Source of the DNA: Orbicella faveolata
Taxonomy: Eukaryota; Cnidaria; Anthozoa; Scleractinia; Merulinidae
DNA length: 64,000 bases
NCBI RefSeq assembly: GCF_002042975.1
Contig: NW_018148767.1
Span: 213,649-277,648, forward strand
Direction: 5' to 3'
The translations under genes were made by a program, and so were the position numbers. The notes under the pieces were generated by a model. It had not been told where the DNA came from and ran no database searches. It worked only from the letters and a program-made list of their open reading frames with translations. Each line of letters starts with the position of its first letter. Within the stretch, counting starts at the first letter, position 1. Below, in pieces: positions 12,585 through 24,461 of this stretch.

Positions 12585-13547
12585 GATCAGCAGATCGAAG
12601 CTGAAGGCAATTATTACGTTCAAAGATCAAATTTGCTAACCATCGATCTTCTTGCTTTACTTCTGTTGGGTCTACCATCCTTCTTTAAAGGACACAGGAC
12701 GTTCTCAAATTCATTAATGATTCATCTTGTTTAAACGAAGGAAATCATAACCGTGGCGGTGTTTGGATATCTGATCTTAACTAGCATAGATGTTTACGAT
12801 TTTATTTCTCCTTTTTGTCCTCAGCTTTATATCCCAAATGATGCTTTTTACCTAGTGCATCGTTTACGTCTACGTATAAACCTTTTGAAATAAATGTCTA
12901 TTCGTTTTGTAAAACATTAGTGTTATGTTCAATACTGTTCTCTCAGTTGTGAATGGGCTTTTGTTTTTAAGTTTGGCTTCTTCCTGTAATGTGAATGTAT
13001 TCTTAAGACATGCCTGTGTGATGAAGAAAATCCACATTTTTATGACGTCGTGCAGATTTTTGTTTCCCTTTACTTCGTTGAAGATGGTGGGAGGCTATTG
13101 GGTGTTATTATCGTGATGTAATACTCAATTCTCCGAACTATGTTTTAACTAATATTTGGGACGAAATGGAATGAATTTATTAAGTATTTTGTATTGTAGT
13201 CAAATTTTTTATTTCTTTACTTGACAACGTGAATACAATGTTGTTAAGAAATCAGTGCAGTGAAAAAGAAGTGGAAAACGCAAAATATAGTAAACGAATT
13301 ATATGCCCTTTGTTTTGTTCTGGTTGAAATGCAAAGGTCTTTCTTTTTATTTCCTTGGTTAATCCTTGTTGTAAAGGTGTTATGAAATTATTGGGTAGTT
13401 TTTATCAGTAAAATTGAGAGGTATAGTGAATATCTCTGTACTTTTTAGCCCCCTAAAATTATTTTTTCTGAACATTTTGTCGAGAAAAATTTATTTTAGG
13501 GAGTTAAAAATTGAGATGAGTTTTATTCTTTAAAAAAACGAGAAGAA
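12585..13547. other. No gene seen
   Basis: AT-rich sequence without a coding stretch, splice-site chain or clear repeat that I can support. Confidence 0.4.
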
Positions 13548-13690
13548 AAAAAAAACTGGTCAATGGGACCTCTCGGCCCACTACAGTTGCGAACTCACAA
13601 CTTAAATGAAACGATGGCGGAGGATAGCGGCCATCGACGCCAACGGGTGTGCGTTACCACAAGACCACGTTGACGATTTAAGAAATAGCG
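13548..13690 (-). repeat. tRNA-like SINE head, family 2 (decayed)
   Basis: On the - strand the segment reads GTCTTGTGGTAACGCAC (A-box-like), then GGCGTCGATGG, and later GTGAGTTCGCAAC (B-box-like). The same order of blocks appears in both arms of the palindrome at 15085-15545 (GGCCTCGCGGTGTAACGC, then GGGGTTCGAGGCCC). It is too divergent and too long between the boxes to be a tRNA gene. Confidence 0.45.
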
Positions 13691-14046
13691 AGTAAAATTG
13701 ACGTTGAAGTTGGTTCGCTGCTATTGTTTCAGGGAAGCAACTGCGTTTTAAATTCTTTTGATATTGTAATCACTGTTATACCCAAGAGATTCTGTATTAA
13801 CTTCATTGTCTTTTTTGCTTTGCAGAGTTGGATGTTGTACAAATTGATCTCGAAATAAAATTTATTCCCAATAATAATCATAAAGTAGCTGTGGGAAACG
13901 ACTGATGGTCGTTTCCTGAAGTATGAAGAGTTTGTGTAATCCATTTTTCTGAGTTTGTTAATTCCAGTAAAAGGTCATTGTTGTGGAAGTTGGAAAATTT
14001 GATTATGTTAGAAATAATCCAAATGTTTTGTCCATGTAGTATAGTT

Positions 14047-14560
14047 CTCGATCTAGTATCTGAACCAAAGTTTTCTAAGTGTAAAAGTGTATGAAAAACA
14101 TTTTCTAACTGACGGTCTAGTATTTGAGCAAAATTTTCTAAGTGTAAAAGTGCATAAAGAAAAATTTTGTAAGTGTCGATCTAGTATTTGAACCCAAATT
14201 TTCTAAGTGTCGATCTAGTATTTGAGCGCCAATTTTCTAAGTGTAAAAGTGCATGAAGAAAAATTTTCTAAGTGTCGATGTAGTATTCGAATCGAAATTT
14301 TCTAAGCCTAAAAATGTATGACGAAAAATTTTCTGTGTCGATCTAGTATTTGAAACAAAATTTCCTAAGTGTCGATCTAGTATGTGAACCCAAATTTTGT
14401 AAGTGTAAAAGTGTGTGGCGAAAAATTTTGTAAGTGTAAAAGTGTATGAAGAAAAATTTTCTAAGTGTCGATCTAGTATTTGAACCCAAATTTTCTAAGT
14501 GTAAAAGTGTATGAAGAGAAATTTCCTAAGTGTCGATCTAGTATTTGAACCAAAATTAAA
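14047..14560. repeat. Tandem repeat array, unit of about 30-65 bases
   Basis: Units combine a CGATCTAGTATTTGAACC block with AAATTTTCTAAGTGTAAAAG and GTGTATGAAGAAAAATTTTC blocks. Some units lack the middle block, which gives a mixed 35/65-base periodicity. Divergence between units is low, so the array looks young. No coding content. Confidence 0.9.
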
Positions 14561-15084
14561 CAGTAGATAAACTTTTACAGTAAGCAGCGACTTGTACCAC
14601 AATTACGTGTAAAGACACGCTGCTACAAGTTAACTCCATCTAACATAATGTAAGCATGACCAAGTCAATGTGCAATGTCAAGGTACAATTATTTAGGACA
14701 AGCATCATGTTAGACGGAGCAATGTGTCTTACCAGCTTGTCTCTTCACGTGTGTGACAATTAGCCCTATAAGACGCGCTTTGTTTTAAAACTTTTATTAA
14801 ATGCAAGTCAATAAACAGTGTTTTCCTTTTTCTCTGTTCTTGCTGTCTTCCAGTCCTGCAAGAAAGTAAAACTTTCTCAGCAACATAATGGTAATAACAT
14901 ACAAGTAAAAATACACAGTGTAAAAATATATTTTGAAAATACCATATAAAGGGTATATGGTAATTTTGTTTGCACGCTTTTTCTTGTCTCTTGAGTATAA
15001 ATAAAGACTGAATTTTGAATACTAATAAGCATTTTGTCCATATTTTCCTCAAACAATAGCTCCGAATCTATTTATATTAAAACT
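14561..15084. other. No gene seen
   Basis: AT-rich sequence. The longest open frames lack splice context or protein-like composition. Confidence 0.4.
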
Positions 15085-15545
15085 TGGCCAAAATTTATCC
15101 AACGCCACTGTGGCCTCGCGGTGTAACGCGCGCTCTCTGGCGTCGGCGGCCTCTCCCTCGCCGTCGATTTCTTTAAGTTGTTTCTTAACAACTTCCACAG
15201 CAAGGGGTTCGAGGCCCCGCCAGACCAGTTCTTTTTTCTTTTTTCTTTTTAAAGCAGCAAAATTCTGTAAAACTTTAGAAGCCCAGAGATGCATTTTTCT
15301 TTTTCTAGCAAAAGAAAAAATCTTTTTACCAGCAAGAAAAATACATCTCTAGGCTCCTAAAATTTCACGTAATTTTGCTTCTTCAAAATAGAAAAGGAAA
15401 AAATTAGTCGGCCAGAACTCGAACCTTTGGAGGAAGTTGCTAACAAACAACGCAGAGAAATTGACGGTGAAGGAGATGCCGCAAAAGACAGAGAGGTCAC
15501 CACACCGGGAGGCCACAGTCTTGTCAGGAAAAAACAAATCGACAA
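15085..15545. repeat. Large imperfect palindrome containing two inverted tRNA-like SINE copies
   Basis: Left arm about 15095-15315 and right arm about 15325-15540 are diverged reverse complements. Matching blocks include ACTGTGGCCTC, GAAATTGACGGTGA (reverse of TCGCCGTCGATTTC), and the inner pair AGAGATGCATTTTTCTT / AAGAAAAATACATCTCT. Each arm carries a tRNA-promoter-like pair (GGCCTCGCGGTGTAACGC and GGGGTTCGAGGCCC in the left arm). It could be two SINE copies inserted head to head or one fold-back element built from them. Confidence 0.65.
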
Positions 15546-17559
15546 CCGTAATAACCAATGTTAGACATATGAGGGTTATCCCGAAAATTTGTCTGATTTT
15601 TTATTCCACAACATTATTTGTCGATGTTCTTATAATTGTTTTTAAAGCGATCTTTTCTTTAAAATGTCACCAACATATTTTGCCAGCCAAACTCTTCCTC
15701 TTCTTCTGAAATTAAACAGTCTCCTTGCAATTTGGATTTAGCGAAGAGAGCAAAAGCTCCTACAGAAGTGAACTCAAATGGTTTGAGGAAAAACAACAGT
15801 CCAAATACTAAGTTTTAGTATTTGGGTTATAACCTCTTCAAATTCACCAAAGAAAAGACAATTATTTCAAGGCATTCTCTAGTTTTTAATTCCGAGCTTT
15901 GCTTTGATAATAAGCAATAAGCAATCAAACGATTGTGAGATCAATCATGAATCGAGTTTTTGTTTCTTAAAAGTTTTGGTGCTATAGTGTAGTGAACCTT
16001 GACAAGGTTTGACTGTAAAAAATTGAAGTCGTGAAATAGGATTTATGTTTTTCAAGAAAATATTACAGTACGTAAAGTAATTTGTCACATTGAAATGAAC
16101 CAAAATTTCGATTTCTCTTGAATACACGTAAAATAATAATGTTAAGACAAAAATGCAAAACATAATTGTTAGGAAATCGTCAAATCGTCAAAATGCGACA
16201 TGCTTTACGTTGATCAAAATCAACATACAAACTCTCCTCCTGTGTCCATACATTTATTACTTTAAAGGTTGTGAAATTTTGTTAAGTATCAAGACAATTC
16301 GTTTCTGTCTGCTAATTAGTTCAGTGAATTTTCACAAGCATGTTTGGTTTTATACTGATGTATCAAGTTAAAACACATTTTGATCACTGGTGATCACCAG
16401 TCTGAAGGTTGGAACATTGTTCACATATTTTCAAGAAAATACTTTCGAAAAACTGAGGAAGTTTCGTTTGTAAGTTTGTAATAAATCGTCAAATCAGACC
16501 ACATTGACTAGAAAATATAAACAATAATTTTTTAAAATTTATAAAAAAAACCTTCACTGGCTTTATAAAGTTAAAACTTTCGAGCCTTCGGGCTCGAATA
16601 TGTTTTGTCCTGCTAGGTATTCTATTTTTAAATTATTTTTTCCTTATCAGCAAAACATCATTGCTCGGAACCTCTGTATTTTAGCTCAATCAAGCAAACT
16701 CCATCTTGCAAAAAAGTATGATCACAAAAATATGGCTGAGAAATTTACTTCAGTAAAGAATCCGAGCCGAACTTATTGTAATGGAGAAAACAAAACCACA
16801 TCAAGTAGGAAGAGGAATTTCTTATGCAGGGTTTCTCCCTCCAGAAAAGCTCAATTCACTTCTAATTATAGCAAGCTCAAACAATTTGAGAAGCTCAGTG
16901 AGAGTTGATCTAAACCACTGAAGAATTGTTGATAGTTTCAACTAAGCTTTTCAAAACTGAAACATTGTGCACAGCACAAATGCGGACAACCTAACATCAG
17001 AAATTCGAGTGAATAAAAACATTCGATCTTTTGGCGTACAAAACAGGTACTAAATACATGATCAACTGCATCAAAATCGACAAAAACTATGAACTTTTTA
17101 AAATTCAGATTAGCCAAAATATGTACCAAGTGTAGTGTGGTTTGAAAAAACCTCTCGAAAATGACCAGTTTTTTTTTGCACGCAAAATATTCAAAAGCTC
17201 ATTCGGAATGAGGCAAAAACTTAATTAATTTTTGCCCTTTGTAATTTTTTCGGTTTTCATTATTTTCTCCGACGTAAAATAATTTCCTACTAGCCCAATC
17301 AACTGTTACATCGATCGTTAAATTGAATGTTTCGAAAGTGGCATTTTCGAAAGTAAAGTGCAATCCATAGCCCTCCAATATAGCCAAATGACTTGGGAAT
17401 AAAACCTTTAATAATTCTGAAATGATTCCATAGATTTATTTAAAGTAAAAAATTCAGTTGTGCTTTCAAAACTGTTCCTTTCTCAAGATCTGTGCGAAGA
17501 TATATGCGTTACGTGACCAAATTTGGACTAAACCTTTTTCCAACAAACCTGTATGAAGG
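15546..17559. other. No gene seen; one very stable hairpin
   Basis: There is no coding chain I can support. At 16579-16598 the sequence TTCGAGCCTTCGGGCTCGAA forms a perfect 8-base stem closed by a C(UUCG)G-type tetraloop, which in RNA would be unusually stable. Its role is unknown. Confidence 0.4.
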
Positions 17560-20370
17560 TTTTAGCCTTCGTTGAAAAAGTTCATTTCGAGTTCAAAAAG
17601 TTTCATGTTTTTTTAAAAGGACCTCTTTTGAAATGATTTTTGTCATTGCAAAAATTTCATTCTGAGTTAAAAAGGTCCGTGATTAATTAAGAAGGATCTC
17701 TTTTGAGCTGAAAAACATATTTTTGCTAAGAAAAGTTTCATTTTGAGTTAAAGATGTTCCTTCCTGAGTTAAAAATTAAGGATCTCCATTAAATTGAGAA
17801 ATTTTCTTGCGTCAAAAAAGTTCCATGTTTACTGAAAACGATCTCTTGTGTGGAAATTGTATTTTTGTTTTTAAAAAAACTCATTTTGAGATAAAAAGTT
17901 TCATGTTCAGTTAAAAAGGATCCCCTTCGAGTCGGAAACATCATTTTTACTTGAAAAAGTTCCATGTTTATTAAAAAGGATCTTTTTCGAGTCGAGGAAA
18001 GTATTTTTGATTACAAAAGTTTCATCCTCAGTTGAAAGAAGGTTCCAGGCCTGATTAAAAGGATCGCTTTTGAAATGAAAAAAGTATTTTTGCTTGAAAA
18101 AGTTTCATTTTCAAATCAAAAAAAGTTCCATGTCTAACTAAATAGAATCTCTTTTGAGTCGAGAAAAGTATAACTGCTTAGAAAATATTTCAATTTCTTG
18201 ACTTGAAAATTTTTTCCGGAAACGTTTCATTTTGAATTAAGGAGTGTCATGTTCGGTTAAAAAGGATCACGATTCAATTGAAAAGGTATTTTTGCTTGGA
18301 AAATTTCATTTTCAGTTGATAAAGTTCCATGTTCACTAAAAACGGATGTCTTTTGAGTTGAAAAGGTATTTTTGCTCAGACAAGTTTCATGTAATATATT
18401 TAACACGAAAGACCGTATTTGACCACATTTCCAAACACAGAGAGGAGAGTTGAAAATACGACGCGCAGCAGAGTATTTTTGAAGAAATTCGAGGTATTTG
18501 GAAATGTGGTCAAACACTGTCCCAAGTGTTTGACATATCTTCTCAGTCGAAACTAAAACTAAGTTGAAAACGGAGAAATAAAATCGTAGAAATCTATGCA
18601 AATTAAGATCAGATATCCAAACACCCTTAAGGTCATTATTTACTTTCTCTAAACTTGATGAATTAATAATAAGTTTGAAAACATCAGTCGAAAGAAGGTT
18701 CCATGTTTGATTAGGTTGAGGATATCTTTCGAGTTTCGCGTTGAAAAATAAATCTTTTTCTTTCAAAAGGTTTCATTTTAAGCTAATAAGGTCCATGCTC
18801 AGTTCAAAAGGGTTTCCTTAGAGTTGGAAAAAGGATTTTTGCATAGCAAAACTTCATCTTCACTTCTCATACTTGCTTAAAAAGATCTCTTGGCACTTTT
18901 GCTTGAAAAAAATTCAATTTTGAGTTAATATGGACCATGTTCAGTTGAAACACGTTTCATGCTTGCTTGAAAAGATCTCTTATGGGTTCAAAAAATTCTT
19001 TCTCATTGGAAAAGTTTCATTTTGAGCTAAAAAAGTCCATGTTCAATTAAATATATCTCCTTTGAGTTTAAAAAAGTATTTTAGCTTCCATTAGTTTCAT
19101 TTTCAATTGACACAGTTCCACCTTCACTTAAAAATGATCTCTTTTCAGTCGAGAAAAAGTACTTTTGTTTACAAAAGTTATCTTCAGTTGAAAAAAGTTC
19201 CATGCTTGCATACGGGGATCTCTTTTGAGTAGAAAAAAATCTTTTTCTTTGGAAAAGTTTCATTTTAAGCTAAAAAGGTTTAAGCTAAAAAGTGTTCAGT
19301 TGAAAAGTTGAAAAAGAAGGTCTTTAGCTTGGAAAAGGTGAAAGAGTTCCATGCTTACTTAAAAAGGGTCTTTTAATTTCCGAGTTGAAAAAATTATGTT
19401 TACTTGGAAAAGTTTTATATGGAGTTCAAGAACTTTCATTTTAATTGAAAGAGTTCCTACAATTGTAGCTTATTTGAAACGTTACCGGCTTTCTATTTGG
19501 TAATGCCCCATCATTCATTGTAAAGGTTCCAAATTAAAACTAGTTCGACAATGAGTTTAAAATACCCTTTTGCGTTGAAGGATTTTCCTTTCAATTAAAA
19601 CAGTTCTATGTCTAGTTGAAAACTTCCACTTCTTGATATAAAATTTTAATTTTGGTTTACAACCATCTTAAGTTATGTTGTGATTCGTCAATTTTAGCTG
19701 AAGACGTCTAGTTTTCCAACGCCCATTAGATTTGGAAAAGTTCCATTTTAGTCAAAATGCCATCTTTTCTAGTTGAAAACGTTTTATTTGAATTGGAAAA
19801 GTTCAGTCATTTGGAAAAGGTTCTATTTTTGATTTCATAGTTTTACTTTCATGTAGCAAAGGTCCACTTTCAGCTACAATCGTTCCTTGACATTTGAAAA
19901 AATACTACTTGTTAAAAAGGTTTACATTTTACTCTAAACGTCCTCTTACGAGCTGAAAAAGCATCTTTTTCAGTTCAATATTCCTCTGTAAATTATGATA
20001 ATTCCGAGTTCAGCTATAAGGTTGCTAAAGCTAAAAGCTGCATTTTTCGTGCAAGCGTTTGTTTTTGAGTTGATACTTTCTCTTTTTACTTGGAAAAGTT
20101 ATCTTTTGACTTGAATAGAATTCCATTTTCAATTGATCAATCTCTATTTTTACTTAGAAAAGTTATCTTTAATCCCATTTAGATTTTATAACCTTGCATT
20201 TGAGTTGAAAAAGTTCCCGTTTAAGTAGAAAACATTCGATTTGGAATTTGAAGGGTTCATTGTCCGTTTATAAAGTTTTGATTCCAGGCTGAATAAGTAT
20301 CATTTTTACATGATATATTTCCATTACGAGTCAAAATAGTTGCATTTTAAATTGAAAACGCTCGCATTCT
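17560..20370. repeat. Long degenerate tandem array (about 2.8 kb)
   Basis: The block repeats, with many changes, AAAAAGTTCCATGTT, AAAAAGGATCTCTTTTGAG, GAAAAAGTATTTTTGCTTGG and AAAAGTTTCATTTTGAG. Together these make a higher-order unit of roughly 75-85 bases built from sub-units of about 25 bases. It becomes more diverged after about 19450. A fold-back element interrupts it at 18411-18521. No functional frame is seen; the open frames at 18257-18766 and 19081-19263 are by-products. Confidence 0.85.
18411..18521. repeat. Fold-back insertion inside the tandem array
   Basis: TATTTGACCACATTTCCAAA at about 18416-18435 is reverse-complemented by TTTGGAAATGTGGTCAAA at about 18497-18514. The segment 18396-18690 lacks the array's repeats, so a non-repeat sequence with a hairpin core appears to have been inserted into the array. 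Confidence 0.6.
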
Positions 20371-20697
20371 TTCAACTTCAAGTCTCGATCATGGAAAACA
20401 ATTCTTAAATTTAATTGACTACACTACAGCACAAAAACTTGCAAGAAACAAAAACTCGATGATGATTGATCCCACGATCCATTGTTAATTCATTCTTACA
20501 ACATAATTTTTTCTTATTTCCATTTAGTTTTTTCCAGTTTTTGTTGGTCAAAATCAGACAAAGATCCGTTAGAGATTCAAACCTGTAGATCACTACATCT
20601 TTTTGTTTCCGCATATTTAGACAATTGAGTACGACTTTTGGCGTGGAAAAGAAAGCGTTGGGTTTTACAATTGCCCTAAATACACAATTTGATGATA

Positions 20698-22192
20698 TTA
20701 ATTTGTTGTTTTGCAGAGGACAGTGAAAATTCTACCAAAATGCTTGATGCGTGTCCATTGGCGCACACTGATTTCAACTCCTCCAATAAAACAAATAAAG
20801 GAGGTACATGTACTTACATTTTGCCAACTTCCATTGCTTGCTCCACGTTTTCCCATTCCCAGTTCTTGTTTTCATACTTGCAATCCTGCAGATTGAAAAA
20901 AAAATACGTTGATCAATATACGTTGTTTCACGAAAACAAGTACAACAAAGAAGGACAATGGAAAACTGAGGCTGACCTCTTCAAGGAGTTTCGTCAAACT
21001 TGTTAGGTTGGGAATAATTATAGGTTTTTTGAAGGGTGCGGAGATGGAAATTTTTTCCCAGTAAGAAATTCTGATTGTGGGGGTTGTTCGTTATTTTCTT
21101 CTTAGCTCACATTGTACGATTTTCTCTCTCATTTTATGTTCTAAAGGGGTTTTTTGCAATTGCTCCCCTCGCAAATTTATTATTTCACACCCAATTAAAA
21201 CTACACAATGTGAAGTCAGTTTAACTTACATTTTTCTGGGTTCTTTTGGTTTCCCACTTGTGTTTGCCACTGTGAATCTTGCTCCACATTCCAGCTACCC
21301 TGTAATATAGTCATATTTCATCGATAAATATTCAGCACAACCAAAAACGTACTGTGAGTTGTGCTAGCCTCGTCACAGGCAAATGTTCTTTCCACACCAA
21401 AAACTTCATCATCAAGTTTGAAACCTGATAGTCTTTCTTAACTATTTAAGTTAATGACTTTTTTTTAGAGTTTAACTTGCGAAAACTTGAGACGGCTAAG
21501 ACATGAAAATTCTAAGTCGGCAGCACTTACATTAAGATTGGGTTTATTCCTGTCCACATGCTATACCAGGTCTTAACGTCAATCTGAAGATTTAAAAAAA
21601 CAAATTCTTTATCACTTAGTGATCAACAAGAACCACTTATCGACAAAATCAATTTAAGGAGCGTTACCTCACTCAGAGGGCTTTCAGCAAACTCGTGGAC
21701 TTCTTCAGTTGCGCAGTGGTCGTGCACAAGGCATCCGAAATCTATAACAACAAAAGGAAAAATTGGGTGTAGTGACGAAGATGTTACCCTTAGTTAAAGT
21801 ACGTTTCCACCTTCAGATTTATAGACCAAATACTGTTCTTTGCCGAGTCTAAAATGGTTGAAGGGTAACGCTAAAATCCTATCATTCGTGTAAACCGCAA
21901 GAACGCGAAAGGAATTTGTAATAAAAATATTCAACATTTTTCCTAACCTATTCGGCAAACTTTGAATTGAATTTAAAAGTTCACGGTAATCTTACCAGAG
22001 TGTTGAGCGTAGAGTGTAAAGTATCTGCAGTAAGCTGTGTGAAATAAAGCAGAAAGAGTAGTAAAATGTCGTACATAATATAAAATTCATCTCAAAAGTT
22101 GTTTCAACTGACATCTTTAATTCGCACCTTCGAGAGAGAATTGAAAGAGCGCTGTTAAGCAACGGTTCTTCACCTACTTCAAGTGAAGACAT
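20698..22192 (-). CDS. Unrecognised seven-exon small gene, Trp-rich 142-residue product
   Basis: Exons, 5' to 3': 22192-22128, 22024-21996, 21741-21668, 21583-21531, 21299-21230, 20885-20818, 20767-20698. Every intron is GT/AG with good donors (GTAAG in four) and pyrimidine-rich acceptors. All six junctions agree in phase and the total is exactly 143 codons including TAA. An in-frame TGA lies 36 bases upstream of the ATG, which supports that start. The product begins MSSLEVGEEPLLNSALSI. It has four Cys and eight Trp (KTWYSMWTGINP, KNWEWENVEQ, RQWTRIKHFG) and no signal peptide or membrane span. I do not recognise the family. A possible ATTAAA signal lies at 20409-20414 (reverse). It sits 2.9 kb downstream of SEL1L3 on the same strand, so unlisted 3' exons of that gene are an alternative, though the upstream stop argues against it. 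Confidence 0.5.
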
Positions 22193-22790
22193 CTCTGTTC
22201 TGCTATTTCGTCGTGTCTTGTTTCTTCAACTGAAGCCGGGCGTTCTTGTGTCTTGCAATTAACTTTCTAGCCACATTTGTCAGGCAGAAACAGGCAAACA
22301 GGAGATAAATTTCTGCTTGAAGAAGTGAGGCCGAGCAGGTCCGCGACCACAAGTCACACTGAACTGAGGTGTGATGCAAATATGAATGTATAATTAATTT
22401 TATGATAATCTTTTTGGGTGTGTCCAAGACATTGATTTAATCGAATACAATAGGCCACTCCCGATTTTGCAGTTTGCCTCTTTTTCAGAACGAGGCCTCG
22501 TGCAAAACCTTTGATTTAAATACGTTTGATTGTTATGAAAATGAACGTGTATTCATATGAATGGTTTCGCGCGATGATTCGTTTTGACACAGAGGCAAAA
22601 GTCCCGTTGGTTTTACCGAGATCCCAATCAATATTTAAACTATCAGCAATATATTTCACTCATTATAATCGAGGGTAGAATTTGTGTGATTCCAAGACAA
22701 TTTAAGAATCAGTTGTGGATGTATCCAAAGGCACTTGCAGGGAGGGGATGGCCTCCCCACTCACCTACCACCTTTGTATTCAACAATTAG

Positions 22791-22870
22791 ACCCGTAGCC
22801 CTTGCGGGCTACGGGTCAATAGCCCATGAGGCGAAGCCGAATGGGCCATTGACCCGTGGCCCTTGAGGGN
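22791..22870. repeat. Nested hairpins ending at an assembly N
   Basis: ACCCGTAGCCC and GGGCTACGGGT form an 11-base perfect stem, and ATAGCCCAT / ATGGGCCAT form a second stem. The block reads like one end of an inverted-repeat element. The N at 22870 falls in the matching partner repeat, so the hairpin probably broke the assembly here. Confidence 0.5.
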
Positions 22871-24461
22871 AATGCAAGTTGAAGAAATATTTATTTGGGA
22901 ATAAAACGAAAGAAAGCGTCACGCTCGATTGCGCCAATTTCGCTACTCGAGGACTATTACTAATAGTGCTCTAGTAGCGTAGCCAATTAAAATGCAGGAT
23001 TTGCATTAGTCCACTAGTTGGGTGATACTAAACCAAGATAGCACCCACTTTTCTACATTAAACTCTTACACCCGCCACCCCTCCCCCCTCCCCACCTTTT
23101 TGGTGGGGAAGCGAAAAATGGCCCGTCCTTACGAGGAGCCTTTTTGGTTCCCTTCGGTTCCTTTTGTACTATGAAATCATCAGTCGCCTGGGGCCCGTTT
23201 CTCGAAGGTGCCGAAAAGTTTTCGCACGGCGTAAAGCCATAGCAAAATCTTGAACCTTACGATTTCATAGCTGTTTTATTCACGTATTCTTAATATAAAC
23301 AGAGTTTTCCTTCATACAGAAAGTTTCAGGCGTATACACTTCTCCGTTTTTAGCTACAGATGAACTATAAATGGCTTAACGGACCCGAAAAGTTTCCGCG
23401 GCTTTCGAGAACAAGAAGTGGGGTCCGCATACTCTCCGGAGATTTTTGTTTCAAAACAATCAAAACTTCTGCCACATTTTCTTTGAAAACTACTCCCTCT
23501 TCCCCTCATCTATAGAAGTCATTTATACTTCGAATTGCTCAAATTCACATGAATGAAATATTTATTAAATAACATTTTACATTTAATCCCGTGAAACAAG
23601 TTTCTAATTCTGTTTGCGAGGCGCGTTCCGGCTTGTTTCCGAGCTGTTTACGTCCGATTTTACGTTTCCAATTGTCAACTGATTACGTTTCATTTCCAGT
23701 TTAGACAGAGGAAAAAGGGCCACTGAAGGGAAAGGAAAAGTCAAACGATGTGGTAGATATTTTAACACACCCATACGTACAGTAAAAAAATGAGCTGACT
23801 TCATTCAGCACCGTGTGGAAACACTAGCCCTTTCACAGCTAAGTTTTCCAAGTTACATTACAACACAATTCAACGCGGATGCTAGGACATTTCCGGTAGA
23901 AATTTCAAAATGTCCCGAAATTTGCCCACGTCCACGTTTATCCTACAGTAGGTACTAGGACGTCACTAAAAGGTTTCTTGAGCAGTACAATAGCTTTGCA
24001 CGTGCGTTATAATTCTTGGTACATTTCTTTACCGTCCTCTGTAAAACAAGAGCGTGAAATGACCAAATTCTGCGTTGTGTAGAGAACATGAACCACGACG
24101 GATAATTTTTAAAATTTATATTTCGAATTTTACGCTGTGTTCCATATTTAGTTTCGATATAGTTTTGACAAAGAGAACCAAACTAAATGACTTTAGAGTA
24201 TCGCGAGATTCGTAGGTAAAATATAAATTCAGTTTTCAATCGACGTTGTCCGCGGCGTCGGCGTTGTAGTTACTTAAACTCCTTAATAAAGAAAGTGCAA
24301 CTCGTGCAAATGAGAAAAACTAGACATGAAAGTGGATATTGCTTTTATAGCTTGTAAGGTTTCTCTTCTTGAGGAAAAGCTTTTACCAATGCACTAACTA
24401 GCAATTGTATTGCTGTACGTTCTTGTAGGGGTTACAGCTTCTCGTCCTTGGAATAGAAGTT

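Noticed and set aside
14047-14560. CRISPR-like regular repeats
   Set aside because: Eukaryotic context, head-to-tail units without unique spacers; it is a minisatellite.
16600-16908. 102-codon frame on +
   Set aside because: No splice or promoter context, and composition follows the AT-rich background.
20689-21006. 105-codon frame on +
   Set aside because: It is the antisense of exons 6-7 of the - strand gene and of its introns.
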